Assembly: GCF_002259405.1 (NCBI RefSeq)
Contig: NZ_NPFW01000023.1
Coordinates: 310,001-374,000, forward strand
DNA from: Rhodococcus sp. 14-2483-1-2
Lineage (GTDB): Bacteria > Actinomycetota > Actinomycetes > Mycobacteriales > Mycobacteriaceae
DNA length: 64,000 bases
Direction of reading: 5' to 3'
In this document: piece by piece, positions 52,031 to 62,053 of the stretch
How the letters are laid out: each line of letters opens with the position of its first letter
How positions within the stretch are numbered: the stretch's first letter is position 1
Notes under the pieces: generated by a model
Told to the model about the DNA's origin: nothing
Database searches by the model: none
What the model saw: only the letters and a program-made list of their open reading frames with translations
Translations under genes and position numbers: made by a program

Positions 52031-54256
52031 TCACGTCGGTGACGGCCGGTCGTCGCCAGGACTGCGGTGACCCAACTGCGCACGGTCGAGGTGCGCGCGG
52101 CCGAGTTGATCTCGTTCGAGTACAGCGGTGCCGCTGCTCGGACGAGTGCTCGCAGAAGCTGGTTGTGCGCGAGTAACGCTCACCCACGGTCTTCCGGTAC
52201 CCGAATTGCTTGTTTGTGCCTCAGATGAGCTGTCAGGCCGGTAGACGGTGACCGGTGCAATGACTGCCCCCGCTCCGCCGCTCCACCGATCACGAGTGGG
52301 CTGCGGAACATACAGTTCTGCACCGTCGCCGGTAGAGGCCAGGTCGTAGCCATCGGTGAACGGCTGACCATTCGAGTCGACGGTGGTGTCGCCGCGTAAA
52401 CCATGTACCGAGGAATGGTCGAAACGGGTGGACACCGAGGACAGGTCGATACCGGGCAACCGGGTGCCGGCGACATCGTCGAGTGGGGCCTTACGCAGAT
52501 CTGCGGTCACCGAACTGCTCCGACCTGGAGCGTGCAGTGCTGCCATCTGCGCTTCCCGGGAGCGGATGCGATAGTCGTCGGTGCGAGCCTCAGCTTTTGC
52601 GCGTCCCTCCTGTCGAACGTGCGCGATATTGGGGTTGATCAGCGAATCCCATTGCCCACCGAAACCTTTCGAGGCGTTCTGATGACCACTGCGGCCCAGC
52701 TCGATCGCCTTCTCCGCAATACCCATCGCAGGATTGGCGATCATCGACCCGGCTGTGATCAGGTTCTGCTTCCACGATCCGTGGCGTCGACCGTGCAATG
52801 CACCGCCGATCGCTCCGCGACTGTTCTGGGTGATGGTCTGCGAGAGTCGTTTGAACGGGCGCATCACCATCCAGAACACTGCGGTGAGGATGATCAAGAA
52901 CCACAATCGCCACGTCCCGTCGACCTGGACCGCGTCGTCATAGAGCTTGATCAGGGCGAACAGATAGATCGACATGATCACTGCGGCGGCGAACGCCCAC
53001 AGATAGATCGAACCGACGATCCGCCCGATGCGGGCGAGCAACGACCCGGAAACCACGGCCATCGGAATCCACACCGGCGCGGTCAATACAGCCAACCGAA
53101 TCGCCAGTAACGCAGATATTTTCAGCACCGACGCGCCGATCCACAACAATGACGGCATGGCGGTCTTGACCATCGACAGGAACCCGATGGAGACGCGCGA
53201 GGAGTCTTTTCCCTGAAAGGTGTAGTAAGACAGGCCATTTTCTTCGAGCGGCGCGACCACCTGATCCTGGAACATCTTCTTCTTCGCCTCGTCGATCTCC
53301 TTCTGCGCGGAATTGTCATCCTTGATGCGCTGTTGTTCGTCGTAGGTGTAGGCCAACGACATTCGCAGCGTCGGCCACAATTTCGCCATGGTCTCTTCGC
53401 TGGCGTTGGAGCCGAAATAGCCTTTCCGAATATCGGGATTGATGATGTGGTCAGTGATCACCAACCGCGGATCTTGATCGGGACCGCCGACTCCAGCGGC
53501 CTCGAAGATCTGGCCCTGGGTGTCGGTGACGAACGACATCAAGGTGTTGTCAGCAATGGAGATCGCCTTCTGTGGCGCTCCGACCATCAACCCGCCGAGC
53601 GCGAGACCGGCGGCACCGATCGCGAGCTGCCGGGTGACACCAGCGGCATCCGACCGCAATGCCCGGTAGAGCACGATCAAGCCCGCCACACCGATACCGA
53701 TACCGAGCCAGGGCCCGAAGATCGCCGGCCGCAGTGCATCCGACATGGCATACACGATGCCGTCGAACTGAGCGATCGCGCCCTGACGTCCGTTCTGCTC
53801 CCCTTCGGCGGGCGTATTGGCCTGGTCGTCGAGCCAGAACGCGGCCGCGGCGAACGATTGACCGATGGTGAGGAAAGTGTTGCCGAGGTCGGTCTTGCTG
53901 CGCACCAACGACACTCCGGTGATGTCTTCACCGCAACCGAGGTCGTAGGTGTACCACTTGAGCCCGGCCCATCCATGGGTGCCGTATCCGGTGCCGTCGA
54001 AACCAGGTCCGGTCGGAGCCTCAGCAGACGACGAGTCGAACACCGCCTGTGGGGTGGCGTTCGGTGACTGCGGGGCGGGGACTTCCTTGCACTCGAACCC
54101 GTCCGCCCACGCCGCCGGAGCGGGACCGAACACCAACGACAACCCCAGCAGTGCCGCCACCACGGCCAAACGCACCAGCTTCAATACCAGGGGCACACGC
54201 CGTAAGCCCGCGCCGTCGCAGTACGACTGTGGCGATCTTGTGAACGCTCGTGGCAT
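52031..54256 (-). CDS. VirB6/TrbL-like channel protein
   Basis: 741 residues from ATG 54256 with GAAGGA upstream. N-terminal signal (residues 25-48, VAALLGLSLVFGPAPAAWAD), then at least six membrane segments (about 175-250 and 345-470), for example ILKISALLAIRLAVLTAPVW and LWAFAAAVIMSIYLFALIKL, and a long soluble tail rich in Ser/Arg. This layout is that of VirB6/TrbL. Forms the inner-membrane channel. Confidence 0.75.
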   Translation of the reverse strand: MPRAFTRSPQSYCDGAGLRRVPLVLKLVRLAVVAALLGLSLVFGPAPAAWADGFECKEVPAPQSPNATPQAVFDSSSAEAPTGPGFDGTGYGTHGWAGLKWYTYDLGCGEDITGVSLVRSKTDLGNTFLTIGQSFAAAAFWLDDQANTPAEGEQNGRQGAIAQFDGIVYAMSDALRPAIFGPWLGIGIGVAGLIVLYRALRSDAAGVTRQLAIGAAGLALGGLMVGAPQKAISIADNTLMSFVTDTQGQIFEAAGVGGPDQDPRLVITDHIINPDIRKGYFGSNASEETMAKLWPTLRMSLAYTYDEQQRIKDDNSAQKEIDEAKKKMFQDQVVAPLEENGLSYYTFQGKDSSRVSIGFLSMVKTAMPSLLWIGASVLKISALLAIRLAVLTAPVWIPMAVVSGSLLARIGRIVGSIYLWAFAAAVIMSIYLFALIKLYDDAVQVDGTWRLWFLIILTAVFWMVMRPFKRLSQTITQNSRGAIGGALHGRRHGSWKQNLITAGSMIANPAMGIAEKAIELGRSGHQNASKGFGGQWDSLINPNIAHVRQEGRAKAEARTDDYRIRSREAQMAALHAPGRSSSVTADLRKAPLDDVAGTRLPGIDLSSVSTRFDHSSVHGLRGDTTVDSNGQPFTDGYDLASTGDGAELYVPQPTRDRWSGGAGAVIAPVTVYRPDSSSEAQTSNSGTGRPWVSVTRAQPASASTRPSSGTAVLERDQLGRAHLDRAQLGHRSPGDDRPSPT

Positions 54257-54320
54257 GAAGTGTCCTTCGGCAGGTGCGGCAGTCGGTCGGATGGGAGACA
54301 AGGCCGAAAAGGGGCCAGGG

Positions 54321-57300
54321 TCAGTGGGCTTTGGCGCGCGAGTCCAGGACAGCGGCGACGTGGGCGAGGTGGGTGAAATGGGTCCAGGAGGTCCGCACGA
54401 GCTCGATGTCTCCGCCGAGCCGCACCAGGTAGGTCCGGGCCTGGTCGGTGCCGTCTCGCTCGGCTCGCTGCCGGCGGGCCTCGTTGGTCCGCTTGTCGTA
54501 GGTGCTCGACCGGCCTCCGCCGAGACGGTCGAAGACAGCCTCGAATCCTTCGTCGGTGTCGAGCCCGAGCAGCTTCAGTGCATTCTCCCGAGCGCCGGCC
54601 GACGAACCGATACGGCCGATGATGATCTCGTCGGTCTGCTGCGATTGGTCCTGGTCACTGTTTCCCTCGGCCAGATTCAGGAAGTCCGCCGCGAGCTGGG
54701 AGAGCACGAACGCCCGCACCCGAAACTTGCGGTTGTCGCGGGACAGACGCATGTTCAGGGTGCGCCCGGCCGCGGACTGGTTCAGATACCGGTTCTCGTC
54801 GAGGAACAGCAACTTCGCCAACGCAGGAGGCTTGTCGTAGACCAGACGCATCGCCAACCATGCCGCAAGCCTGATCAGCGGGGTCGCCATGCGTTCGGTG
54901 GCGGTCTGGCGACTGGGATCGCCGCTGTCGTCGATCTGCAGACCGGGCATGGTCAGGATCGTCACGCGGGAATCGGCAATCGCGGAGTAGGTGTGATCGC
55001 TCGGCCCAGCGCTCTCGCCGCGGAAGAGAACCTGCGCGGCAGCGAGTTTGGACATGGTGCGAAGTTGGCGTCCTGCCCGCCCGGCCGCAGCACGTACCTC
55101 GGCCGAGGCGACGGCCGAACCGGGCTCCGCGGAACTTCCGTCGTTGATGCCGGTGCCGGAGGGCACGGCCGCGAGGTGGTCGAGTTGGTCGAGAACGTCG
55201 TCGAGGGCGTTGTACGGTCCGCCGCCGACAGCGTCGATAGCGGTACGGATGGCGTCCTTGGTGTCGCGGTCGGTGCGGTCGTCGGAGTCGAGCATGTCCA
55301 GCAGCACCGATTCGGCGAGTTCTTTGCGTTCGGCTTCGGCAGCCTCGCACGCGGCGCGGTAGGCGCGGGCGGCGGAGGCACGGGGATCGGGGGTGTCGGC
55401 GTAGGCCGGGTGATCGCTTCGGTAGGCAGCATCGTCGGGGTTCGGCTCTGCCACGACCTGGTAGACGTTGAGCAGGCCTCGCCGTGCACCGCTGCCAGTG
55501 AGTTCGTAGACGGTGGTGAACGGTGCCAGCTCGGGCAGGTGGGCGAGCTTCTGCAACCTGCCCGACGGGTCGAGGATCACCGCGTGCGCACCCATCCGCA
55601 CGGCTTGGTAGGTCAGCATCCCGGCGAGGTGGGTCTTGCCGGCACCCTGGGTTCCTACGATCGGCGTCAGCCCTGATTTGTCGAAGAAGTCGTGCGCGGC
55701 GTACAGGTTCCAGCAGACCGGCCTGGCGCTGATGGAGGCCGTCTCGCCGAGATAGACACCTTCCTCGTCACCGATGCGGTCGGAAGCAGCGGATTGGCCT
55801 GCAGAGGCGGTGATCACGCTCATGCGCCGCTTGTGGGCGGTGTTGGCGATGGCCTCGCCCGGCATGAACTCCTTGAGCAGATGGAATTGACCGTTCTCGA
55901 CGACAAGTTCGATGTTGGGTCCGTAGCGTTTCTGTAGCGAGGAGACCCGGTCGCGCACCTGCTGAGGGGAGTTGCCCGACACCGCCACGCGCCACCATCC
56001 CGACACTCTGGTCGAGAGTGGGCCGCCGTTGCGCATCTCGGTCTCGAGCTGACGGGAGAGCTTGTGCTGCGAGGCCAGGGAATCGGGAGGTGTCTCGTCG
56101 TGCTCGACCGTGTAATGCCGGTACTGCGATTCGATGGCGTTGCGTTGTTTGCGGATTTCAGCGAGGGTTTCCTCGCGGGTGTGCAGGGTCAACCGCTCGG
56201 ACCATTCGATCGGTACTCCGATCTCGTCGCCCTGGATCTGCCACGGCGAGGCCTGCTCCGGTATCGGCAGTGCCGCCATGCGGCCGACAGTCAGGACGGT
56301 GACGTACGAGCGGTGATTGCGGCCGTCGACCTGAGTTTCGACGACCGTGTGACCATCGCCCGGTGTGTAGGTCATCTCGGAAATTTCGCTCAGTGCGGGC
56401 AGGTCCTCGAACGCCCACCCCGCGGGTGCACCTGCAGGGGCCGGATCGGACAAGGCGGTGCCGACCGCGGCCGATCGCCGCAGAAGGTAGTCCATCGCAG
56501 CTGCGTCAGCGGGAATGGCTTCGACACCGGGGGAGAGCATGACGCGCTCGAGGTCGACGATGTATTCGGCGGCTGCAGCCTGTTCGTCGCGCAGCACCTG
56601 CTCGGACCACTGTGCGAGACGCCGACCCAGCCAAGGAACGCCGGCGGACATGTCGGCGGCGTCGACGATGGCACGGGCCATAAGCGAACGCCGGTGCAGC
56701 TCGATGCCCCAGTATCGCCGTTTACGGGTCGGGGACCCGTCGAGCATCGCCATTTGGTGCCCGACCAGATAGTCCCCCCACGGCAGCCCTTCGGGGGTGT
56801 CGGGCAAGGGATTCTCGGCCAGCGCAGCATGTGCCTGCGCCCAGTCGGTGACCGGCCACGGTTCGAGCACCGTCCGCCGATGCAATCGTGTGACACCTTT
56901 GGCGCGTAGCTCGGCGAGCACGAGCGCTTCGTCACGGATGAACTGGGCTTGTTCGGTCATCGGACGCATGTTCCAGGTGCCGGGGGACTGGACGAACCAG
57001 ATCGTGGCGTGAGTATCGGTGACGGTGACGTTGCCGAGTACAGCCCGCAGCCGCCAGCGCATCGACTTCTTCAACCGTGCTCGTCCACCCGGCTGTTCGC
57101 TGGCACGGGCATCCGAGGAGTGTGCACCGGCCTGCTTGCCTGTCTTGCGAGCGCGGCGACGTTGCGCACGACTGAGCTTGTCCGACGGCGCGTCCTGTTC
57201 GTTGCCGGCGACGCCGTCGTCGGTATACGCGATCGGGGCAGAGTGCTGCGCGAGAGCGGAATTCGACCACGCGTACTCGGCGTCTGCGCCGGAATCTCGG

Positions 57301-57473
57301 AATCGGCCCTCGCGCCGGCCCTGTTGGCGCTCGGTGGCCCGGTTGTCGGTATCGGCGGTGTGGAGACCGGCGTTCTGCGCGGCACGTAACCACGACGCGG
57401 GAAGCACCGGCGGCAAAGCACCGGGCGGTGGCACCAAATCGGGGCGGTCATAGCGATCGTTGGGGTAGGTCAC
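54321..57473 (-). CDS. VirB4/TraC-like conjugation ATPase
   Basis: 1050 residues from GTG 57473. Walker A is PIVGTQGAGKTHLAG (about residue 615), Walker B near KLLFLDENRYLNQ (about 890), and the N-terminal 400 residues match the actinobacterial SCO6880-type family by order (RDEQAAAAEYIVDLERVMLS). It powers the type IV secretion channel. GTGA overlap with the small membrane gene upstream. Confidence 0.85.
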   Translation of the reverse strand: MTYPNDRYDRPDLVPPPGALPPVLPASWLRAAQNAGLHTADTDNRATERQQGRREGRFRDSGADAEYAWSNSALAQHSAPIAYTDDGVAGNEQDAPSDKLSRAQRRRARKTGKQAGAHSSDARASEQPGGRARLKKSMRWRLRAVLGNVTVTDTHATIWFVQSPGTWNMRPMTEQAQFIRDEALVLAELRAKGVTRLHRRTVLEPWPVTDWAQAHAALAENPLPDTPEGLPWGDYLVGHQMAMLDGSPTRKRRYWGIELHRRSLMARAIVDAADMSAGVPWLGRRLAQWSEQVLRDEQAAAAEYIVDLERVMLSPGVEAIPADAAAMDYLLRRSAAVGTALSDPAPAGAPAGWAFEDLPALSEISEMTYTPGDGHTVVETQVDGRNHRSYVTVLTVGRMAALPIPEQASPWQIQGDEIGVPIEWSERLTLHTREETLAEIRKQRNAIESQYRHYTVEHDETPPDSLASQHKLSRQLETEMRNGGPLSTRVSGWWRVAVSGNSPQQVRDRVSSLQKRYGPNIELVVENGQFHLLKEFMPGEAIANTAHKRRMSVITASAGQSAASDRIGDEEGVYLGETASISARPVCWNLYAAHDFFDKSGLTPIVGTQGAGKTHLAGMLTYQAVRMGAHAVILDPSGRLQKLAHLPELAPFTTVYELTGSGARRGLLNVYQVVAEPNPDDAAYRSDHPAYADTPDPRASAARAYRAACEAAEAERKELAESVLLDMLDSDDRTDRDTKDAIRTAIDAVGGGPYNALDDVLDQLDHLAAVPSGTGINDGSSAEPGSAVASAEVRAAAGRAGRQLRTMSKLAAAQVLFRGESAGPSDHTYSAIADSRVTILTMPGLQIDDSGDPSRQTATERMATPLIRLAAWLAMRLVYDKPPALAKLLFLDENRYLNQSAAGRTLNMRLSRDNRKFRVRAFVLSQLAADFLNLAEGNSDQDQSQQTDEIIIGRIGSSAGARENALKLLGLDTDEGFEAVFDRLGGGRSSTYDKRTNEARRQRAERDGTDQARTYLVRLGGDIELVRTSWTHFTHLAHVAAVLDSRAKAH

Positions 57474-57883
57474 CGGGAGGCCGCTTTCTCGCTGCTACGT
57501 GTAGGTGTGGGGTCGATGCGGATACGTGCGAGCTGTTCCGAGAGCGCCACAGTGTGTGCCTGGCGCGTGGACCGTTTCGTCGATTCCGGCCGCGGTGAGG
57601 TCAGGTCGTTGAACGCTGAGCGCACCATCGAGGTGGTTGTTCGTTCGTGGCCGAGGTATTCCAGGGATCTGCGCGTGAGCCAGTAGGTGGCCCCGCCCCA
57701 TGCCGTGAGAGTCCACGTGTTGATCGGCAGACTGATGATCGGATACAGCACCAGATACATGCCGAAGGCGACCACTGCACCGAACCCGACGGCTTGATGT
57801 CGTATCGGCCGGGGAAAGGCTCTCCCCGGTGGCCCGAGGTAGTGCTGGTCCACGCGGAACATTTCGTCGTCGGTCTCGATCAC
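57470..57883 (-). CDS. Small two-helix transfer protein (TcpE-like position)
   Basis: 137 residues from GTG 57883. Two close membrane helices (AVVAFGMYLVLYPIISL and TLTAWGGATYWLTRRSL, about 32-70), then a basic tail. In type IV systems of Gram-positive bacteria a small protein of this kind (TcpE/VirB3-like) precedes the VirB4 ATPase. Confidence 0.65.
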   Translation of the reverse strand: MIETDDEMFRVDQHYLGPPGRAFPRPIRHQAVGFGAVVAFGMYLVLYPIISLPINTWTLTAWGGATYWLTRRSLEYLGHERTTTSMVRSAFNDLTSPRPESTKRSTRQAHTVALSEQLARIRIDPTPTRSSEKAASR

Positions 57884-57942
57884 GATGCGCTCACTTCCAC
57901 CGATGGGGTGTGGGGTGTGGGGTCGATGGCAAGCGGAAATCG

Positions 57943-58032
57943 TTATCCGCGACGTTCTTTGATGGCACGACGGATGGCTATGACAAGTGCGACGCCGATG
58001 ACGACGCCGCCGAGGATGGTCATGACAGACAT
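57943..58032 (-). CDS. 29-residue membrane peptide
   Basis: ATG 58032 to TAA 57943: MSVMTILGGVVIGVALVIAI followed by RRAIKERRG. One hydrophobic helix and a positive tail. Weak ribosome site (GAAGAA). It lies between two co-directional transfer genes and is easily missed because of its size. Confidence 0.5.
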   Translation of the reverse strand: MSVMTILGGVVIGVALVIAIRRAIKERRG

Positions 58033-58087
58033 AGGGTTCTTCGCTCTCTGCGGTCAGGGATCGGGGAATGGCGCTGTGCTGCTGTAC

Positions 58088-58432
58088 TCAGAGGCCGGGG
58101 ACGATCAGCCGTGCCAGCGCTGTACCGGTGTTCAAGGCAATGTCGGGTCGGGCGGAGAACCCGAACCACATCAACCCCATCGTCGACAACGCCACCACCG
58201 TCACCACACCCGACCAATTGGACTTCATGCCCTTGGTCAGAAGCACGATCGCACCGAGCCCCAACAGTGGCGGGAGAACCTGCGACTGGAGGAACGTTCC
58301 GACGCCCTTGGTCTCGATCCCGCCCCCTCCGTCCCGAGCCTGCGCGAGGACAGACACGCCGGTGTCGATGGATTCGCTGACACCCACCGTGGAATGCACG
58401 GCGTGTGCCGCGTCGAGAAGTTGGTAGAACAT
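58088..58432 (-). CDS. Pilin-like small membrane protein (VirB2/TrbC-like)
   Basis: 114 residues from ATG 58432 with GGGAGC upstream. A polar N-terminal half, then two membrane helices (VLPPLLGLGAIVLLTKGM and VVTVVALSTMGLMWFGF) separated by a short loop, like VirB2-type pilins. First gene of the minus-strand transfer operon. Confidence 0.6.
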   Translation of the reverse strand: MFYQLLDAAHAVHSTVGVSESIDTGVSVLAQARDGGGGIETKGVGTFLQSQVLPPLLGLGAIVLLTKGMKSNWSGVVTVVALSTMGLMWFGFSARPDIALNTGTALARLIVPGL

Positions 58433-58491
58433 GGCCGCTCCCAATTGGATTCGAATAGCTCTGCAACCACGACCGTGACAGGGAACCCACC

Positions 58492-58530
58492 CGACACCAA
58501 GAACACGTGCACGCGCTCGGGCGTGTCGCG
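58492..58530 (-). repeat. 39-bp shared operon element, copy 1
   Basis: On the minus strand it reads CGCGACACGCCCGAGCGCGT and continues to TTCTTGGTGTCG; it matches copy 2 at all but three positions by eye and lies 60 bp upstream of the pilin-like gene. Confidence 0.7.
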
Positions 58531-59408
58531 CACAACGGTGCGGCCCGTGGCGGGATGGGATGTGTACGGGGGGTGCGCATTCGGAGATGTGCACGTGAAG
58601 GAAACCTGCGGTGGTTGGTGATGCGCACTTGGAGGGCAGTTGTCATGCCGCGCGCCCCGGCCAGAAACCAGTCGGTCGAGCCGAGGTGTGGCGTTCTGTA
58701 TTGGAGCGCGTTGTGTGTGAGTGCTGCAACGGACGCGGGCAATGGCCGGGCCGTGAACGTCACCTGCGTCCGTCTCGGATCGTCGTCGGCGCGGCCTGCG
58801 GCGTATGTGAAGTCGGCGGTGCGTGTACCCGTGCGGGGCTACGCTGTCGGCCTCGACCCCTAGGAACTGTTGAGTCAGTTCGGGTTAGCACTGGCGCGCT
58901 GTCGCGAACTACGCCGGTGTCCGGCATGGGAGTCAACGGCGCGGACGTGGGTGTGCGTAGACGGTGAGCACGGGAGTGGGAACCGGGCCGTGCACGACGC
59001 GTGTGCACAGGGGTGGATTCGGCGGCGGTGCAAGCCTCCCCCTTCGGGGATCACTCCCCCCGGCGTTCCTTGGGGGGAGTGTAATTCCAAAACAGCGCTC
59101 GCGAAACCTCTTTGGGCAACACCCAGGTCAGCAGGGCGTCGGCCGAGGTGCCGCCAAGGGTACGCCCGACTGCGCAGCATGGGTGCGTTCGGTGCCTGCC
59201 ACGGGCTTGCGCAACCGTGAAATCGTTGTGTCGCGAACTGGGTGCGGCGGTGTGCGCACCACATGTGCACCCCCATCTGACCGCATGTATTTCCACAACG
59301 TACCCAGCGTGTGCACCGCAGTGCGGACGCGGTGTGCACACCCCAACGAGACGATCGAAAAGCGTTCTGCAAAGGCAGGTTCGCCCTCCGCGTGGCGGTA
59401 GCGAAGAC

Positions 59409-59447
59409 CGCGACACGCCCGACCGCGTGCACACGTTCTTGGTGTCG
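59409..59447 (+). repeat. 39-bp shared operon element, copy 2
   Basis: On the plus strand it reads CGCGACACGCCCGACCGCGT and continues to TTCTTGGTGTCG; 103 bp upstream of the FtsK-like gene. Same orientation relative to its operon as copy 1. Confidence 0.7.
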
Positions 59448-59549
59448 AGTTGCTTTGCGGTTTCACTGGTGCCCAGTTCGATGTTCCGCTCGGACACGCC
59501 CCGATGTGGCCCAGCGGTTCGGTTGCGAGATTCGAGAGAGGAGCGGGGC

Positions 59550-61985
59550 ATGGCATCGAAGGACCCAGTGGGCGCGTTCTTTCAGGACCTGTTCGGTGAC
59601 CAGAAGCGCAGCCCTGTCAGCTCCCGATCCAAATCCGCCAACAGCAAAGAGCCGAGTTGGATTCGCCCGTACGTTCCGCTGTCTGCATTCGCGGCCGGGC
59701 TCGCGGTGTTGGTGTGGTGGGCACCGAATGTGTTGACAACCCCCAACATCACCGACATGTATCCCGGTTCGATCACGCTCGCAGAAACCCTCAGCGAGAT
59801 GCGATCACGAATGATCGCGGTAGTGATGATCGCAGTTGTCTTCGATGCAGTGCGCGTGGTCCGCCGTCGCCACAGGCGAGTGTTCGCAGCGGTCTGCGCC
59901 CAAACCACCGGGCGAACCCCGCAAGCAATCCGCCTGGCACCAAAAACATCTCGACACTCGACGCCACGCGCTCAGATTTCCTTGGACCCAGGTTCGGTGA
60001 TTGATGAAAAGAAGCTCGGCTACCTCCGGTCTGCCGTCACCGCCCTGTACGACGGTGTCCCGCCCGAGACACGAGCACGAGCACGTGCCGTTGCCGTGGT
60101 CGACATCGTCGTCGGTGGTCGCCTGAGCAGTTGGACCGGTGGCCGCAGCGAAGCATGGGCAACCCTGGGGCAGTGGGAATACCGTGTCGACTACGCGGCG
60201 GCAAAGGCGTCGATCTCGATCACCCGGACACTGATTGCACCGGACCTGCGCAGCGAGCGACACATCATGATCGCCGACCTGTTCAGCGACGGAAAGACAC
60301 TCAAAGACGCCCATGTCTTGGTCACGGATACGGGCGAGGACGGCGACGACGTGGGATTCGAGATTTCCTACAAGCGGACCTTCGCCTCCGGCGACAAGGC
60401 AAACCGCAGCAAACTGACCGGCTCGCTACTGGAAGCGCTCGGTGACCACCCGTCCGGACAACTGTGGCGGGTGCAGTGGCTCAAGGATCGCCCGGCCATC
60501 ACAGTGGCGCTACGTGCACCGTTGCCGACGATGATCCTGCACCGCGCCGCAGTCATGGCATCGCAGCTTCCGGTGCCTGCTCTCGACGACCGAGGAATCG
60601 GCCCGCAGGATCTGGCGTGGCCCTTGGGAGAGGCTGCCCTCGGCGCTGGCGCATCGAGCGGAGCGGACGGCAAGTCCGGTGCACTGTCGCTGAGCAAGGC
60701 GACGGCACTGTCCGGTCGGCGTATGCACATTCCCTATGCCACTGCCGAAGTGGACGACGAACTGGTTGTCGCGTACTGGAACATTTCCTCGAAATCGAAC
60801 GCCCCACACATGCTCGTCGTCGGCCCGACCGGTGGTGGCAAGACCGTTCTGCTCACAACCTTGATCACCGAGCTGTCGCTGCGCGGGGTGGCCTCGATCC
60901 TGGTCGATCCCAAACGGATCGAACTTCATCAGTTCCTCGGCTACCGAGGTGTTGCCGCGGTCGTCTTCGACGCTCTGCGCGCAGCGCTGCTTATCGAAGC
61001 GCTGTATGCGGAGATGATCACCCGGACCCGCTACATGCAGAAGCACCGCATCGACGGCGGTGAGATGCCGCCGCTGGTGGTGATCCTCGACGAGTTCTTC
61101 ATCCTTTCCGCCGCCTGGTCGCACCTGAAAGCCAACGGCAACGACATGGAGAAAGAGATCATCAAGCGCGCCGACCCATTGGGCCGGATCGGACAGCTGG
61201 TTGCCTTGGCTCGCTCGACCGGAATCCGGCTCGGACTCGGTGTGCAGCGCCCCGACGCGCAACTGTTCGGTAAGGACGCAGGCGGCGTGCGCGACAACTT
61301 CCAGTCCCGGGCATCGCTTGGACGGATGAGCACCGACGGAAACATCATGGTCTGGGCCATCGCGTCGGCAGGTGACGGTGTCGACACGTCCATCGCAGGG
61401 CGCGGAACTGTCGGCGTCGGTGGGGAACCGGCGGTCGGACAGGTGTGGTTCACCCCCAGCGTCGACACGCACTCGGCGGTGCGCGGGAAGCTCAGCGCCG
61501 AACACCTCTCGGCGGTGGAGTCGCTGCTCCCCGACTCCGACGCCCCGGTGTATTGCTTCTCCGACGAGCTGGCGGTCTACCTCGCTGACGAGCACGCTCT
61601 CGTCGAGGTGATGGGTGCCGATGTGCATGAGCCGATCGCGGTCACGGCCGGCACGTCCCGCGCGGAGATCGAGGGACGCTACGCGCTGGCTGATTCCATC
61701 GCAGACGGCGTCGCCGTCGACAGCCTGGAGCCGGGAATGTCGATCGTCCTCGAGCTACCCGGAAGCGCCGAGCCGCGCGTTGTCGACGTTCTCGCAGTCG
61801 ACGTCGTGCGACCTGTTGTCCGGTCGGGCCGCGAGTCGGGGTACCGGGTCGAGGACGAAGGCGAAGTGCGCGTGCAGGTCGCCGCCGAGTCCGGTGGTTC
61901 CCGCCGGACAGTCGATGTCATCACCTACAGCGGCCTCGACACCGTCATGCTCGCCGCCCCCGAACTCGCCCCGACCCCCACCTGA
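59550..61985 (+). CDS. FtsK/SpoIIIE-type DNA translocase (TraB/T4CP-like)
   Basis: 811 residues from ATG 59550 with GAGAGGAG upstream; the open frame reaches far further upstream but only through the control region, so this ATG is chosen. One or two membrane segments at about 40-60 and 85-100; Walker A HMLVVGPTGGGKTVLLTTL (about residue 430), Walker B PPLVVILDEFFILSA (about 510), and a conserved QRPDAQLFGKD. It moves DNA during conjugation, either as coupling protein or as a TraB-like double-strand pump. Confidence 0.85.
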   Translation: MASKDPVGAFFQDLFGDQKRSPVSSRSKSANSKEPSWIRPYVPLSAFAAGLAVLVWWAPNVLTTPNITDMYPGSITLAETLSEMRSRMIAVVMIAVVFDAVRVVRRRHRRVFAAVCAQTTGRTPQAIRLAPKTSRHSTPRAQISLDPGSVIDEKKLGYLRSAVTALYDGVPPETRARARAVAVVDIVVGGRLSSWTGGRSEAWATLGQWEYRVDYAAAKASISITRTLIAPDLRSERHIMIADLFSDGKTLKDAHVLVTDTGEDGDDVGFEISYKRTFASGDKANRSKLTGSLLEALGDHPSGQLWRVQWLKDRPAITVALRAPLPTMILHRAAVMASQLPVPALDDRGIGPQDLAWPLGEAALGAGASSGADGKSGALSLSKATALSGRRMHIPYATAEVDDELVVAYWNISSKSNAPHMLVVGPTGGGKTVLLTTLITELSLRGVASILVDPKRIELHQFLGYRGVAAVVFDALRAALLIEALYAEMITRTRYMQKHRIDGGEMPPLVVILDEFFILSAAWSHLKANGNDMEKEIIKRADPLGRIGQLVALARSTGIRLGLGVQRPDAQLFGKDAGGVRDNFQSRASLGRMSTDGNIMVWAIASAGDGVDTSIAGRGTVGVGGEPAVGQVWFTPSVDTHSAVRGKLSAEHLSAVESLLPDSDAPVYCFSDELAVYLADEHALVEVMGADVHEPIAVTAGTSRAEIEGRYALADSIADGVAVDSLEPGMSIVLELPGSAEPRVVDVLAVDVVRPVVRSGRESGYRVEDEGEVRVQVAAESGGSRRTVDVITYSGLDTVMLAAPELAPTPT

Positions 61986-62053
61986 TCCAACCGACCGACC
62001 CTCACGGGTCACCGCACACCCATCCAGTTGAAAACCGAGAAAGGCACCCAACA

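Larger units (their letters stand above)
58433..59549. promoter_or_regulatory. Divergent transfer control region
   Basis: 1.1 kb without a credible gene between the divergent transfer operons. It holds eight GTGCAC hexamers (58507, 58589, 58990, 59003, 59265, 59311, 59334, 59427) and one 39-bp element in two inverted copies: 58492-58530 upstream of the minus operon and 59409-59447 upstream of the plus operon. Long open frames on both strands are GC shadows. Good candidate for a shared promoter set, a regulator array or an FtsK-type DNA recognition locus. Confidence 0.55.

Noticed and set aside
59112..59549. N-terminal extension of the FtsK-like gene
   Set aside because: It runs through the control region with GTGCAC repeats and has no ribosome site; ATG 59550 has GGAG and starts a normal protein.
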